Of a DNA stretch of 64,000 bases, positions 54,565 to 64,000 are shown one piece after another; the first letter of the stretch is position 1, and the number at the start of each line of letters is the position of its first letter. The stretch spans positions 372,001 to 436,000 of the forward strand of contig JAGKQI010000075.1 in the NCBI GenBank assembly GCA_018806915.1, given 5' to 3'. The notes below the pieces were generated by a model. The model was given only the letters and a program-made list of their open reading frames with translations, did no database searches and had not been told where the DNA came from. Position numbers and translations under genes: made by a program. The stretch is from Phytophthora colocasiae (Eukaryota > Oomycota > Peronosporomycetes > Peronosporales > Peronosporaceae).

Positions 54565-57500
54565 TCAGTCAGTCCTCTCCTCGCCAGGCGCGATTTGACG
54601 AGCACGCTTTGTCTGTTGCCCAGCCGAGCACTCATCCTCTGCTTGCTCACCTTCCTCTTCTCCAGCTTCGCTTCTCTCATTTTCACCTGCAGGAGCTCGA
54701 GCGCGGATCGTGCGCTTTTTTCCGTCGTGTCTGGGTGCCGGCGCCAGCGTTCCATTGCGCCATGCGTTATGCCAAATGTCGAAGCACGACATGGGTTGTC
54801 CTTTGACGGCATGGCGCATCTTCTCACACAGGAACACCCGCCAGGCCATGGGTTTCCTTGTTGTGCTTGGTAGCTTGCACTTGCTGCAGAATATAGACGA
54901 ATCTCCACCGCGAGCATTATCCGTGCCCTTGAGAAGCGAACACACCTTGCAGGCTCTTGTGCGTCTCTTGCGACCCACACCATTGTTGCCAGGGCGCCAT
55001 TCATCATTTAGCATCGGTTTATGGGCAGACTGGCGCACACAGGTGATCTGGGCCGCCTTGTGTGGCGTCACTTGGAAATTTTCGTCGCTTAGGAGGGAGC
55101 TCCAATCTTCCTCGCGGAGCTGACACAATTCAAGGTGCAGCTGCTTCATAAACTTCACATGGCTAAGCTTGGGCAGGCTAACACTTGCACGTCGAGCATT
55201 GAAAACGATGTAGGCGTTGATGATGGCCAGATCCACTAGGCCGAGGAACAATGACTTGTAGTATTTCTTGTACTTGAGGCACAGTTGCAGTGAGTACCTG
55301 CTCCATGAAGCATACATGATTAGAAAATATGCTAAGCCGTACAATACAGGATAGGGTAACTTTACCGCTGGAGCCGCAGCTGATCGTGAACATCCACGCC
55401 GCCCATAAAGGTCTGGTAGTCCTTGACTACGCGAGGGCATGCAACTTCAGACTGTGTACCGGTCAGTTTGTCCCGACGAACGATACGGTCCATTTCCACA
55501 CTGCCGCCAGTGGTCAGCATGTGAACCGCGCGAGTATCCCACCACCGCAATAGCCGCATCTCGGGTATCTTCAAGGCGTCTGTGACTATGAATGTGCCGC
55601 GTTCAATATCGGCCGGTCTATTCTTCGGTATTTTCGGTGGCTTCTTCTTCTCTACTTTCGTCTTCTTTGGAATCAATTTGGTGCTCAGGCCTTGTCGATC
55701 AGTCCGAACGGTCCCAATCGTGTAGAAACCCATCGCCAAGAGTTGCATGGACAACGGCACTGATGAGTAGAACCGATCGATAACGACGAGCCGCATTTGT
55801 CCATTTATTGGCGCCGTAGGTCCAAAAACATGCTGCAGGTTGCGAACCACAGCGATGGGACCGGAATTGCAGTCAGTGGATGTAGTGGTGCCTCCCCTCT
55901 CCTTCTTTCCACAGTAGACTTCAAAACTGTATGGTACAGCATACGCAAATTGTCAGTAGGTACCGTACATGATAAGACGACTTGGCGATCAAAAAAAAGA
56001 GGACGTGTCCGAAGACACGTCCAGTACTTACCGAATGCAGTAAGCCGTGGTGGAGCAGCATAACATGAAGAGCTTGGTCCCCCATTTATGAGGCTTGTCC
56101 TTGAGATACACGCGCATCTTGTTGAACGTAGACCTCGACGGCAGCATGGCCTCGTCGAAGGCCATGACAGCAGGTGGCGTAAAGCCCGCAGCAAAGCGAC
56201 CTTGCAGAGAATCGATCACCGGGCGCAACTTCCATGCTCGATCTTTGGCAGCACGCTCGTCATCGTTTCGGCTGAAATGGAGGTTACGTGAGATGTGCAT
56301 GAATCGGTCTCGGGCCATGAACTGGCCAAAGCACCCTCGTGGAAGCGCCCCTTCATCGGTAGTCTTCCAATGATGCGCCAGCTTCTCTCTGTTCGGGACA
56401 ATCGATCTTGCAATCAGCAAGCCCATGAAGACGCACAACTCTCTCGCTGTTACATCCTTTGACTTGACGAGCTCATTTCGAATCTGCTCGAGTGTCTTGG
56501 GCTTGAAGTCGGGGTGTTTCTTCTGGCGACCAACTTGGCGTGCATGCTGTCCTTGCACTCGCTCACCCAAACTCGTCTCGAAGTAGTCATTGGTCTGTTC
56601 AGCTATGTCTTCCCACAACGCGGGCTGCATAAAATAGAAAAACGCACCCGATGGCGTTGAGGCCGCTTGTAGGGCCCTTGGGGTTGGACCTGATTCTCCA
56701 GTGTACAGGTTGGGATAGTCTGTAGCCATCGCATTCGCTGGTCGAGGCTCGTATGGCTCCATCAGGTAGTTGTAGGGTGTGTGTGTCTTCAAGTCGCTCC
56801 AGCCATGGATGCTCATCTCGTCTAGCCAGTTCTTACGCGCGCTGGTCGTGCTACCCATGTCTGCAACCGCATTCTGACTAAATCGCATTTCTGGGGGAGC
56901 CGGTAGCTGTACGTCTGCAGCGTCAAGTCCATCCACTGAAGCGGCGTCTTCGTCTCCGTCATCATTCTCCGCGTCCGAATCGAATGCTGCAAATGTGCCC
57001 GAGTCATTCGTGTCTACTACGAGGTTTGGGTCGTCTGATATGAACAACAATACAACATGTACACGTTAGAAAAGTTCAGTAACTTGTACATACAAGTGTC
57101 AATGACCTTCGATAGAATCATCAACATCGCAGCTATCTTCTATGTTCCCTTGCGCGGCTTCGACAGATACAGCACTGGAACCACCGTCCAAAACATTGTA
57201 GTCATCGTCCGAGCTTTCGGGAGTGTCGCTACCCAAATGTGCTTCATCAAATTCTAGTCGAAGGTTGCGCCGACCAATTGGTGTATCTGTCTCAAATATT
57301 AGTGAAACATACATGTTAGATATAAGGCAATAAGTTGTAGCGTACAGTACCATACATTGCAAGCTTTTGCGGGACTCACTACCATCGCTTTCTTCTATAT
57401 GTGGTGCCGTGGGGAGAAACGCCTTCGATTATCTCGGACATCCTCGAGTTATCCACACGCGGGGCTTGTAAGGCCTCAGAAGTCAGACCGATAGTCTGAA

Positions 57501-58048
57501 TACTTTCCACCCCACGTAACCCTGTATCACGAGCAGCAATACATGATTAGTGAACTATAAAGGTGTATCATACGCTTTTCATAAAGACGAACCTTCTCCT
57601 CCAGACGAGAATGACTTGGGAACAGCCTGGAAAGCGTCGTCCTTCGCAATTTTCCGGCCTTTCAACGTCTTCTTAACCTTCCCCGTCGACTTGGCCGCCT
57701 GCTTCTTGGCGGCTGGTTTTGGCTTCATCTTGGTGTGCGCTTTTGCGGCGGCTACGCGCTCCCCCTTCTCAGTAAATGCCTTCTCTGCTGCCTTCTCTGC
57801 TGCAATTTCAGCTGCACGAAGCACAACATTAGCATCCGTTGGAGAAAATACAAAACAGTACACTTACCAAGGTCGATCTGGTCGAGAAAGCCCATCAACC
57901 CACTCTCGCCCACAAAAAAGTCCACTCCGCGCACATCATTCTTCGTCTTGCCCGGCTTTAGGTACGTGAAGTCGTCGGACAGACCTGTTGGTCTCTTTGA
58001 CGTCCACCCCGCTTTCTTCAACTCGCGCCATCGCGCTTGAAACGCCAT
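54565..58048 (-). CDS. PiggyBac-type transposase gene, multi-exon
   Basis: Starts at the ATG at 58048 (MAFQARWRELKKAGWTSKRP). Exons 58048-57868, 57811-57593, then an acidic linker with uncertain exon borders (57521-57120), about 57031-56030, 55945-55362, and 55354-54565. Catalytic Asp residues are all present: VMAFDEAMLPSRS, RLVVIDRFYSSVPL and MGGVDVHDQLRL. The linker includes RFEVYCGKK-type sequence (EVYCGKKERGGTT). The C-terminus has the Cys-rich zinc finger (CKVCSLLKG, IFCSKCKLPS, CFDIWHNAW). PiggyBac enzymes cut at TTAA. I see no stop or frameshift in the catalytic exons, so the gene may be active or domesticated. A TTAA-CCC junction lies 380 bp beyond its 3' end. Confidence 0.8.
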
Positions 58049-58773
58049 ATGCCGGTCCGCGCAGCGTTCTGTGTGCTAGTCCGCGATTCTGAAAGTGAGG
58101 CGAAACCGGTGGAGACGGTTTCTCGCCTGTCAAACTGTATATGTGATGCGTTGGCACGAACCCTCTACCTGTGAAGGCTTATGCTGATCACAGACTTTAC
58201 ATTGATCTTTCTCTGCTGCACCGTGGGAGGGTTATGTTATTCGACCTACCCCTTGTTCACTTGAAGTTTGTATCAGATATTACAAAAATCAAGTCTAAAA
58301 TTTCTTAACTTGTATGGTACATGTTAACCCTTTTGTGAACGGTCGGTTTTGATTGCATTAAAGTATGGCATACAAGCCAAGATGTTACGAAGTCAATGCG
58401 GGCATTCTGACCCCTTTCGTAAAGAACGGTATGTCCTTGAAGGAGATTGTGTGATAAACAGCTGATACTTAGCTTGGCTATTATTGTCAACTGGCGCATG
58501 GTGACCCCTTTCATAAAAGACTGTACTCGTCCTCGCCATATTTTAATTGGTCGATAATGAGCGTTTCTCCGCCCAGACCAACGCGCCCTCATGTGATTGA
58601 GCAAAACTCAATGACGCCAAGACTCTACTCAACAACCCCCTGGCTCTGAAGGCGGCGTAGCCGCCGCCGGCGAGGGTAGCCGGGAGCTTCAAGACGCCAT
58701 AGCGCGTGCCATCTTCTGCCACAGTTGTGGTCGGGAACGGGGAGTACGGCGTAGCAGTCGTCACGAGAAATGA
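58049..58773. other. Spacer with repeated CCCTTT motifs
   Basis: TTAACCCTTTTGTGAACGG at 58324, CCCTTTCGTAAAGAACGG near 58412 and CCCTTTCATAAAAGACTG near 58505 are related and spaced about 90 bp apart. The first directly follows TTAA, so this may be a PiggyBac-type end with subterminal repeats. No gene seen. Confidence 0.45.
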
Positions 58774-59253
58774 GCCGACGACAAGGTGATCCAGCACAAC
58801 GGCTATGGCTCCGTCAAGATCGACGGCTTCTACGCCGAAACGTTCGGGAAGTTGTGTCGTTCGTGTGGCCCGCGTGGTGATAGACAGCGTTTCGTTACGG
58901 TGTCCAATGTGTACGCTGTGAATCCTAGTAAGAGTATCGTGACGGTGAACAATAACTACGGCGATGAGGCCACGCTCAGTAACATCTACATCTCTTCTGA
59001 TGGCGATGTCTATGCAGTGTGTGCATGGTATCAAGGCAGTGAAGTCGGCGAGCCGACGGATCTGGGTGACGGCATCAAGGATCCACTGTGTCAATACTCG
59101 GATAGTGACATTCATGTGAATGGGGATGTGTCGACAACGTCAAGCACCTCGACAAACACTACTACCACAACAGCTTCGTCGACAAAGTCTGCTGTGGCTA
59201 GCACCAGCGCGTCTGCTACAGGGACCTCTGCCACTAGCTACGCTACTTCGTAG
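58774..59253 (+). pseudogene. Pectate lyase (PL3 family) C-terminal fragment
   Basis: The frame opens at ADDKVIQHNGYGSVKIDGFY and reads through FGKLCRSCGP, VTVSNVYAV and VNNNYGDEATLSNIY. This is the C-terminal half of the parallel beta-helix of PL3 pectate lyases, secreted plant cell-wall enzymes common in oomycetes. A Ser/Thr-rich tail ends it at 59253. The signal peptide and the catalytic half are absent, and a stop lies directly upstream of the fragment, so it is a truncated pseudogene carried in a transposon-rich block. Confidence 0.75.
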
Positions 59254-59458
59254 TGCTAGTTTTACTGTTGAGGAAACGCCAGCTCCTGCGTCGGGCTCGG
59301 ATGGTGAAAGCAGCGCGAGTGAGGGGTCAGCGTACATTTATGGCGGCGAGGAAGATGGCGTGTGGTGTGTGAGTACGCTGCATGTGACTGTAGTGTGGCC
59401 ATCTAAGTAATGCACTCGGAGAACTTACACAGTGAAGCAGATTTTGCAAATATTTTCA

Positions 59459-59545
59459 ATAGTTTATTCAAGTAACAAGCGCATCTCTTTAGTATAGTTA
59501 ATTCAAGTATCATGCGCAGCGCTTTAGAATAGTTTATTCAATACA
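59459..59545. repeat. 35-bp tandem repeat, about 2.5 copies
   Basis: Units starting ATAGTT(T/A)ATTCAA at 59459, 59494 and 59529 are diverged but clearly in register. They lie just beyond the 3' end of the second PiggyBac-type gene. Confidence 0.8.
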
Positions 59546-59620
59546 GTTTCACTCATTTTTAGAATGGTGCTTTCATGAAATCTAACTACAACTAGTACAT
59601 CGCAAGAGAATGCGCTGCGT

Positions 59621-62566
59621 CTACGGTTGTGCTGGTTTAGCTAAGCTGCCAGGAGACTTCTTCGGCTTCTTCGGCTTCAATTTGTAAAGATCCGAGCTCG
59701 TGCGAACCTTACCTTTGCCTGAGAACAAATTCTTCGAGATGTAAAACCGATGATATTTGTCCCAGCATGTCCAAGACACGTGCGGGCACATGAATGCCTT
59801 TGGAACGCCTTCTGTGTGGACAACTTTGCACAACGCCACGCCGTGTAGAACGCAATAATCGGTGACTTCTGTAGGGTAGCGTTCCTCCCATCGGCACACA
59901 ACGCACTGTCTCCGTTTTCGGTTCATCTCCTGAAAAACTTGTCTAGAAGACACTGCGGAGCAAGCTGTTTTCGCGCTGGAAGAAGCGTCTACGACTCCAT
60001 CGTCCCCCGACGTCCATACTGCACTCACAGGTTGTTGCTGTGGCGTCGATCCCAAACTCCCGCCATCGGTGAACAGCATGTTCTGCTCGCTGGGAGCATC
60101 TTTCCATTTACCGTTGAAGAGCTCCGTTACTAGCTGTACAATAAAGTCGCGGTGGGGGTCCCTATCACTGCCCAGACCCAGCGCGAGTTTGCGCGTCAGG
60201 AATGCATTTGCTCGAGCGACATCCACCAAAGCCAATCCAAGCTTCTTGAACCACTTCTTGAAGGAATGACCATCAGCAATTGAAAACCTTCCTCGTATCT
60301 GATCTAAGCGATCAACACCTTGCATGTAGGTGTTATACTCCTTCACGCACGTCGGGGCGCTGAATGTACGTTTGTTGGTTTGGACTTGGCGCTCCACCGT
60401 CGTCAGGGTTGACGCGTCAGCGTTTGAAACAACATTTACAATTGCGCTGTCGTACCAGGATGCAGCAACAATTTTGTGGGTCGTTGACACAGCCTGGCGC
60501 GATGACCCTCTGAAACACTCCTTCTTCTCCAGCCTCACATGCTGTGGAAAATGGGCACTCTTTTTGCGAACAGTACCTCGAGAGTATAGACCTTTCACCC
60601 GTAGAGCTTCTAATAGTTGTACTGATGTGTAGTAGTTGTCAGAGTTCACCACACGGCCCGAGCCAAACACTGGACGGACAACTTCAAGCACACACTGCCG
60701 AATCGCTGACGTGGCCGCCAGCTCGCTGCCAATTTCATTTGCCTCCTCGACCGACGCAACACCGGCTAGCCGGTCTGATATTGTACTCGCGCAATGAAGT
60801 CTAAAGTTCAGGGAAATCCACGACGTGGCGCAGCACATCATATAAATCCGAAAGTGGTACTTGCCCACAGGCTTCATTGGGTTGTAGACGATAAGAGGTT
60901 TACCGTACTTGGATCGACAGGCGACACTGGCCTCGTCCAGCGCAACGTTTCTGCCAATTTCAACATATTTTGGTCCTGTAGACTTGAGCAAGTTGAGCAG
61001 CGGGCGAATACGAGCTGCCTGGTCGTTGTTGGCGCTATTCGGCTGGACGCAACGGAAGGTAAAGCATTGCCGCAACTGCTTAAAGCGTCGAAGTGGCATG
61101 ATGTTGTCGAGACCCACAGATTTACCGCCGAAAATCACATCCTCCACTTGAGTACCCCAGTAGTTGCTGTACTCGCCCTTGTCAATGAGCGACATGTAAA
61201 ACAAGATGCCCAGAAACGTCATGATCTCTTGAAGGGTGAACGGCATCCTGAGCGCGATGTTATTCAATCGGGCATAGCTGTTTGTCTCCCCCAGAACTTG
61301 TTGCCAAAATCCTACCGGAATATACGCAAAAAAACTTGCTGAAGCTGAGTGCTCGAAAATGTGACGGAACTCTGGTCGCAGTCTCGTAGTAGTAGTTTCA
61401 TCTGAGTGCTGATAAAGATCGCCAGGAGCTTCCATTTCTTGTGACGGCTCGAAGCGAAAGTTCACGATAGCTTCCACTTGCGCAACAGAATTCGGGACCG
61501 ACATCGGAGGTTCATAGTGGTCCATGCAAACTTCGAGGCCGTCGATACCTCCATCAATTACAACGCTTTCTCCTGAGTCCACAGCACAGAGTTGACTCCA
61601 GCCAGGTCCATTTGCCCGAGCGTGAAGCGAGCTGTAGTTCGTATTGCCGCGTTGTATCATACCCAAAGACATGTTCTCCACGTGAGATTGAAACTGAGAG
61701 TCGAGCCACCTGACTTGATATAGTCCCTTCACAAGACGACAAACTCTTCCAACAATGTATGCACTACCAACACCAACATATTTTCTTGAGGAAGCCCAAC
61801 CTTCTTTTGTAGGCGAAAAAGCAACCAGTGTGTTCACATACAGAGCTGACAGCGATGGCGATTGTCCCGATGCACTTCGTCCAGATCTCGTAACTGCAGG
61901 TGGCGGTGTTGATATATGTCCTTGCAAAGGCGGGGCATTTTGAGTGTTTGCAGTCGCGTCGGGCACCACATCTGCATTCTGCGTCGAAACACTTGTTAGC
62001 CCATTCTCACATTCGACGACTGGAGCTACTTGTGGCGCTAGATATTGGCCAGCCTCTGGTGCGGCGAGTTGTGCTCTCAACACCTGGACGCTTGGCTGGA
62101 GAAGAGCTGAATTTGTAGTCTGTGTCGCTGGTACATCCGTAGCTTCGACGACTAAAGCGGGTTGTGCCGCTAGACTCCGGTCAGCACCGGACGCGGCGAG
62201 TTGCACTTCCGATGATTGGGTACCGGGCTGAGCAAGAGCTTCCAATGTTTGTACAGCTGTGGGTTGTAGTTGTTCTTCAAGCGCAGAAGTCAAATTTTTC
62301 TTGGGCTTATTCTTGCTTTCGCGCGGCCGTCCTCGCTTGCGTGGAGGCTCTCCAGAGGGTGCCTCGCTGCTCGTTAGCTTCGCCTTGTTCTTTGACCCCT
62401 TTGGCCTCCCACGTTTCTTAGGAAGTGGTGCTTTTGGCACCTCTGGGGGGCTTGCGATAGGAAGAGAGATTGCTGACCTGGCTCCAACTTCATTGTCGTA
62501 GCTCGCTTCCTCTCCAACCTCCCGGGCAGAGAGGCGAAGGGGTGCCTCGCTGTGGTTGCTGTCCAT
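59621..62566 (-). CDS. PiggyBac-type transposase with AT-hooks, single exon
   Basis: Intact frame of 981 residues from the ATG at 62566. The N-terminal third is disordered and has two AT-hook-like motifs (KKRGRPKGSKNK and RKRGRPRESKNK), unusual for a PiggyBac enzyme. A chromo-like small segment follows (VCRLVKGLYQVRWLDSQFQS). The DDE_Tnp_1_7 domain has all three Asp sites: VALDEASVACRSKYG, VVNSDNYYTSVQLLEAL and MQGVDRLDQIRGRF. The C-terminus has a Cys/His cluster (CVVCRWEERYP, CVLHGVALC, CPHVSWTCWDKYH). It is only distantly related to the multi-exon PiggyBac gene next to it. No TTAA-CCC termini are evident around it, so it may be domesticated. Confidence 0.85.
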   Translation of the reverse strand: MDSNHSEAPLRLSAREVGEEASYDNEVGARSAISLPIASPPEVPKAPLPKKRGRPKGSKNKAKLTSSEAPSGEPPRKRGRPRESKNKPKKNLTSALEEQLQPTAVQTLEALAQPGTQSSEVQLAASGADRSLAAQPALVVEATDVPATQTTNSALLQPSVQVLRAQLAAPEAGQYLAPQVAPVVECENGLTSVSTQNADVVPDATANTQNAPPLQGHISTPPPAVTRSGRSASGQSPSLSALYVNTLVAFSPTKEGWASSRKYVGVGSAYIVGRVCRLVKGLYQVRWLDSQFQSHVENMSLGMIQRGNTNYSSLHARANGPGWSQLCAVDSGESVVIDGGIDGLEVCMDHYEPPMSVPNSVAQVEAIVNFRFEPSQEMEAPGDLYQHSDETTTTRLRPEFRHIFEHSASASFFAYIPVGFWQQVLGETNSYARLNNIALRMPFTLQEIMTFLGILFYMSLIDKGEYSNYWGTQVEDVIFGGKSVGLDNIMPLRRFKQLRQCFTFRCVQPNSANNDQAARIRPLLNLLKSTGPKYVEIGRNVALDEASVACRSKYGKPLIVYNPMKPVGKYHFRIYMMCCATSWISLNFRLHCASTISDRLAGVASVEEANEIGSELAATSAIRQCVLEVVRPVFGSGRVVNSDNYYTSVQLLEALRVKGLYSRGTVRKKSAHFPQHVRLEKKECFRGSSRQAVSTTHKIVAASWYDSAIVNVVSNADASTLTTVERQVQTNKRTFSAPTCVKEYNTYMQGVDRLDQIRGRFSIADGHSFKKWFKKLGLALVDVARANAFLTRKLALGLGSDRDPHRDFIVQLVTELFNGKWKDAPSEQNMLFTDGGSLGSTPQQQPVSAVWTSGDDGVVDASSSAKTACSAVSSRQVFQEMNRKRRQCVVCRWEERYPTEVTDYCVLHGVALCKVVHTEGVPKAFMCPHVSWTCWDKYHRFYISKNLFSGKGKVRTSSDLYKLKPKKPKKSPGSLAKPAQP

Positions 62567-63145
62567 GGAATCCTCGTCCGTTTAAGTAGTTATCGTATTC
62601 CACAGGGAGCTACATAATAGCCAACGCGGGTGAAAACGCAAATGATTCGATCATGTTTGAAAGGGATAAGTTTATAGAAAATACTTGGTATAATGGACTT
62701 CATACATTCTTTTGCATAGTAAAACCAGCATACACGCGCTCTTCGGAGCGTATCTTAGCGGCAACCAGGTCGAACGAGCCTTCAACAAACCCGCCCATGC
62801 TATCCATGTCACCTCTCTGCAGAACGATGCTGTGGCCCTGTAGCCGTTGTTCATGGTGAGCCGCACAACCGCTTCGCCAAGCGACCGGCAGCAGCCGGAG
62901 AAGGCGAGGAATGAACGGCTCTTGCCGGTGGCAGTAGGTGACATCCACGTAGTCCAGCTCCAGACGCTTGAGAGACGCCTTTGATGTGGCAGAACTTCCA
63001 GCGACCGACGTCTCGGCCTCCTCAAACGACGTTGTCGTGTCTCAGTCACAGAAGAGGTCTCGTCGTAGGTGGTGCTGGATGCAGAGGGGGCGGATGTTTC
63101 CTCTTCAGACGTGAAAACGCAGATTGTATTGAAGGCCAGATCATA
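62567..63145. other. Spacer with an unassigned minus-strand coding relic
   Basis: A minus-strand frame around 63030-62700 (LKRLELDYVDVTYCHRQEP, then FDLVAAKIRSEERVY) reads like real protein but lacks a start. I could not name the family; a Rossmann-type methyltransferase end is one possibility. Confidence 0.35.
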
Positions 63146-64000
63146 TCAACAATGCTTGACTTTGTAAATGTAAAAGGGTACGAGCTTGGCTTTCCAGCTA
63201 CACGGCACATCGACGTTTTTGGCCATCTCGAAGGAACTGCAGAAACGGTTAGTGCATAGTTTTCGATGGCGAGGGCAGAAGTTTACACCACTCATCAAAA
63301 TACGTACGGTGGACATCGAGATGAGTTGCGCTTTCACCTTCTCGATAACTTTTTGTTGGAAGAGCATGTTGCTCCAGTATACAACGGTGGCGTCTGCAAC
63401 GGGGAATTCGTGGGGGAGCTGGATATCAGTAACATCCCGGCAAATAAAGGACGCCCTCTCTTGAAATGCCCGGTAGTATAGACTATTTCTCATAGCATTT
63501 ACACCAGCACGCTGGATATCTTGGCGAATCTCTATGCCAATAGCACGTTGCACGTGGGTCTGGAGTATCAGTTGGGCAACCACGTTACCGAGTCCAGCCC
63601 CAATGTCCACGAAAACGTCACCATCAACCACATGAACTTCCTCCAGGAGCTTTGTTATACCAGCAGGTAAAATCTCACCGACATTACGGTAGATGGAGTG
63701 CCCATTGTACGTCTTGACCAACTTGGCGCGAATTGCCACAAAAATACTTGCAACAGCTTCCTCTGCTTTCATTGGCAAAAATGATGGTGGTGTTGTCGTC
63801 TCTGCTGGTCGCATCGAGACTGTCGTTGCTGGTACAGTAGTCCTTGCCGCTATCCTGGAGGCTTCAGGACGAATATTGAGCGGGGGATCAGCCTCGGGAG
63901 CTTGAGAGGACGCTAACTCCACAGATGTGAAGGCCCCCATCGACTGGCCCTGAGAGTGTATCTGCAAATCAACCCCCAGTGGCGTTATGGCACTTGCATC
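63146..64000 (-). CDS. DOT1-like methyltransferase, 5' end outside the window
   Basis: The frame is open to the window edge, so the N-terminus is missing. After a Ser/Thr/Pro-rich region the catalytic domain reads GEILPAGITKLLEEVHV, then DVFVDIGAGLGNVVAQL (S-adenosylmethionine loop), AIGIEIRQDIQ, and VVYWSNMLFQQKVIEK. The end has CPRHRKLCTNRFC, then DVPCSWKAKLVPFYIYKV. Order and spacing fit the DOT1/KMT4 fold, which methylates Lys79 of histone H3. Position among transposons suggests it could belong to a multicopy, mobile-associated DOT1-like family; that is an inference. Confidence 0.75.
   Translation of the reverse strand, partial: DASAITPLGVDLQIHSQGQSMGAFTSVELASSQAPEADPPLNIRPEASRIAARTTVPATTVSMRPAETTTPPSFLPMKAEEAVASIFVAIRAKLVKTYNGHSIYRNVGEILPAGITKLLEEVHVVDGDVFVDIGAGLGNVVAQLILQTHVQRAIGIEIRQDIQRAGVNAMRNSLYYRAFQERASFICRDVTDIQLPHEFPVADATVVYWSNMLFQQKVIEKVKAQLISMSTVRILMSGVNFCPRHRKLCTNRFCSSFEMAKNVDVPCSWKAKLVPFYIYKVKHC

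Overview
The window looks like nuclear DNA of a zoospore-forming oomycete, most likely Peronosporales (Phytophthora or a flagellate relative). The evidence is short GT-AG introns of about 50-75 bp, tightly packed divergent gene pairs, a match to the oomycete Inr-FPR core promoter before the ADP/ATP carrier gene, folate-biopterin transporter, GH72 and pectate lyase relics, flagellar genes, and a dense mix of Ty3/gypsy, hAT, pogo, PiggyBac and MULE elements. The species cannot be fixed from sequence alone.

Region 1 (1-9.4 kb) is decayed. It holds a chromodomain-like/OTU-like ORF, two folate-biopterin transporter relics (one split by a hAT element with an exact 8-bp target duplication), and a START-like relic abutting a 5'-truncated GH72 transglycosylase gene. 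Region 2 (9.4-28 kb) is gene-rich: ADP/ATP carrier; a C2-PH-ankyrin-WW-formin protein; CFAP97-like and CCDC103-like flagellar genes back to back; a LysE-like membrane protein divergent from a WDR62/MAPKBP1-like WD40 protein; a three-RRM protein; an ankyrin protein divergent from a RAP1-like telomere protein; and an IQ-motif gene. Region 3 (29-35 kb) has three polycystin-like channel copies, all broken. Region 4 (35-39.2 kb) has TRM13 divergent from IMPACT/YIH1, then a mitochondrial-type arginase.

Region 5 (39.8-64 kb) is mostly mobile DNA. MULE and pogo relics are followed by an AWS-SET pseudogene cut in two by an 8,246-bp chromovirus (41544-49789; 461-bp LTRs, TSD ATAGT). Next come two nearly identical pogo-like copies facing each other around a 270-bp spacer, two different PiggyBac-type genes, a pectate lyase fragment, and a DOT1-like methyltransferase running off the end.

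The most unusual signal is in the chromovirus. Its LTRs, gag, pol and 3' region are packed with short, mostly perfect hairpins (arms 7-12 bp, loops mostly 1-10 nt), about one every 40-50 bp where counted, far above chance. It also carries a long antisense ORF between pol and the 3' LTR. The host CCDC103-like and IMPACT genes each carry a near-loopless perfect palindrome at or near their start codons.
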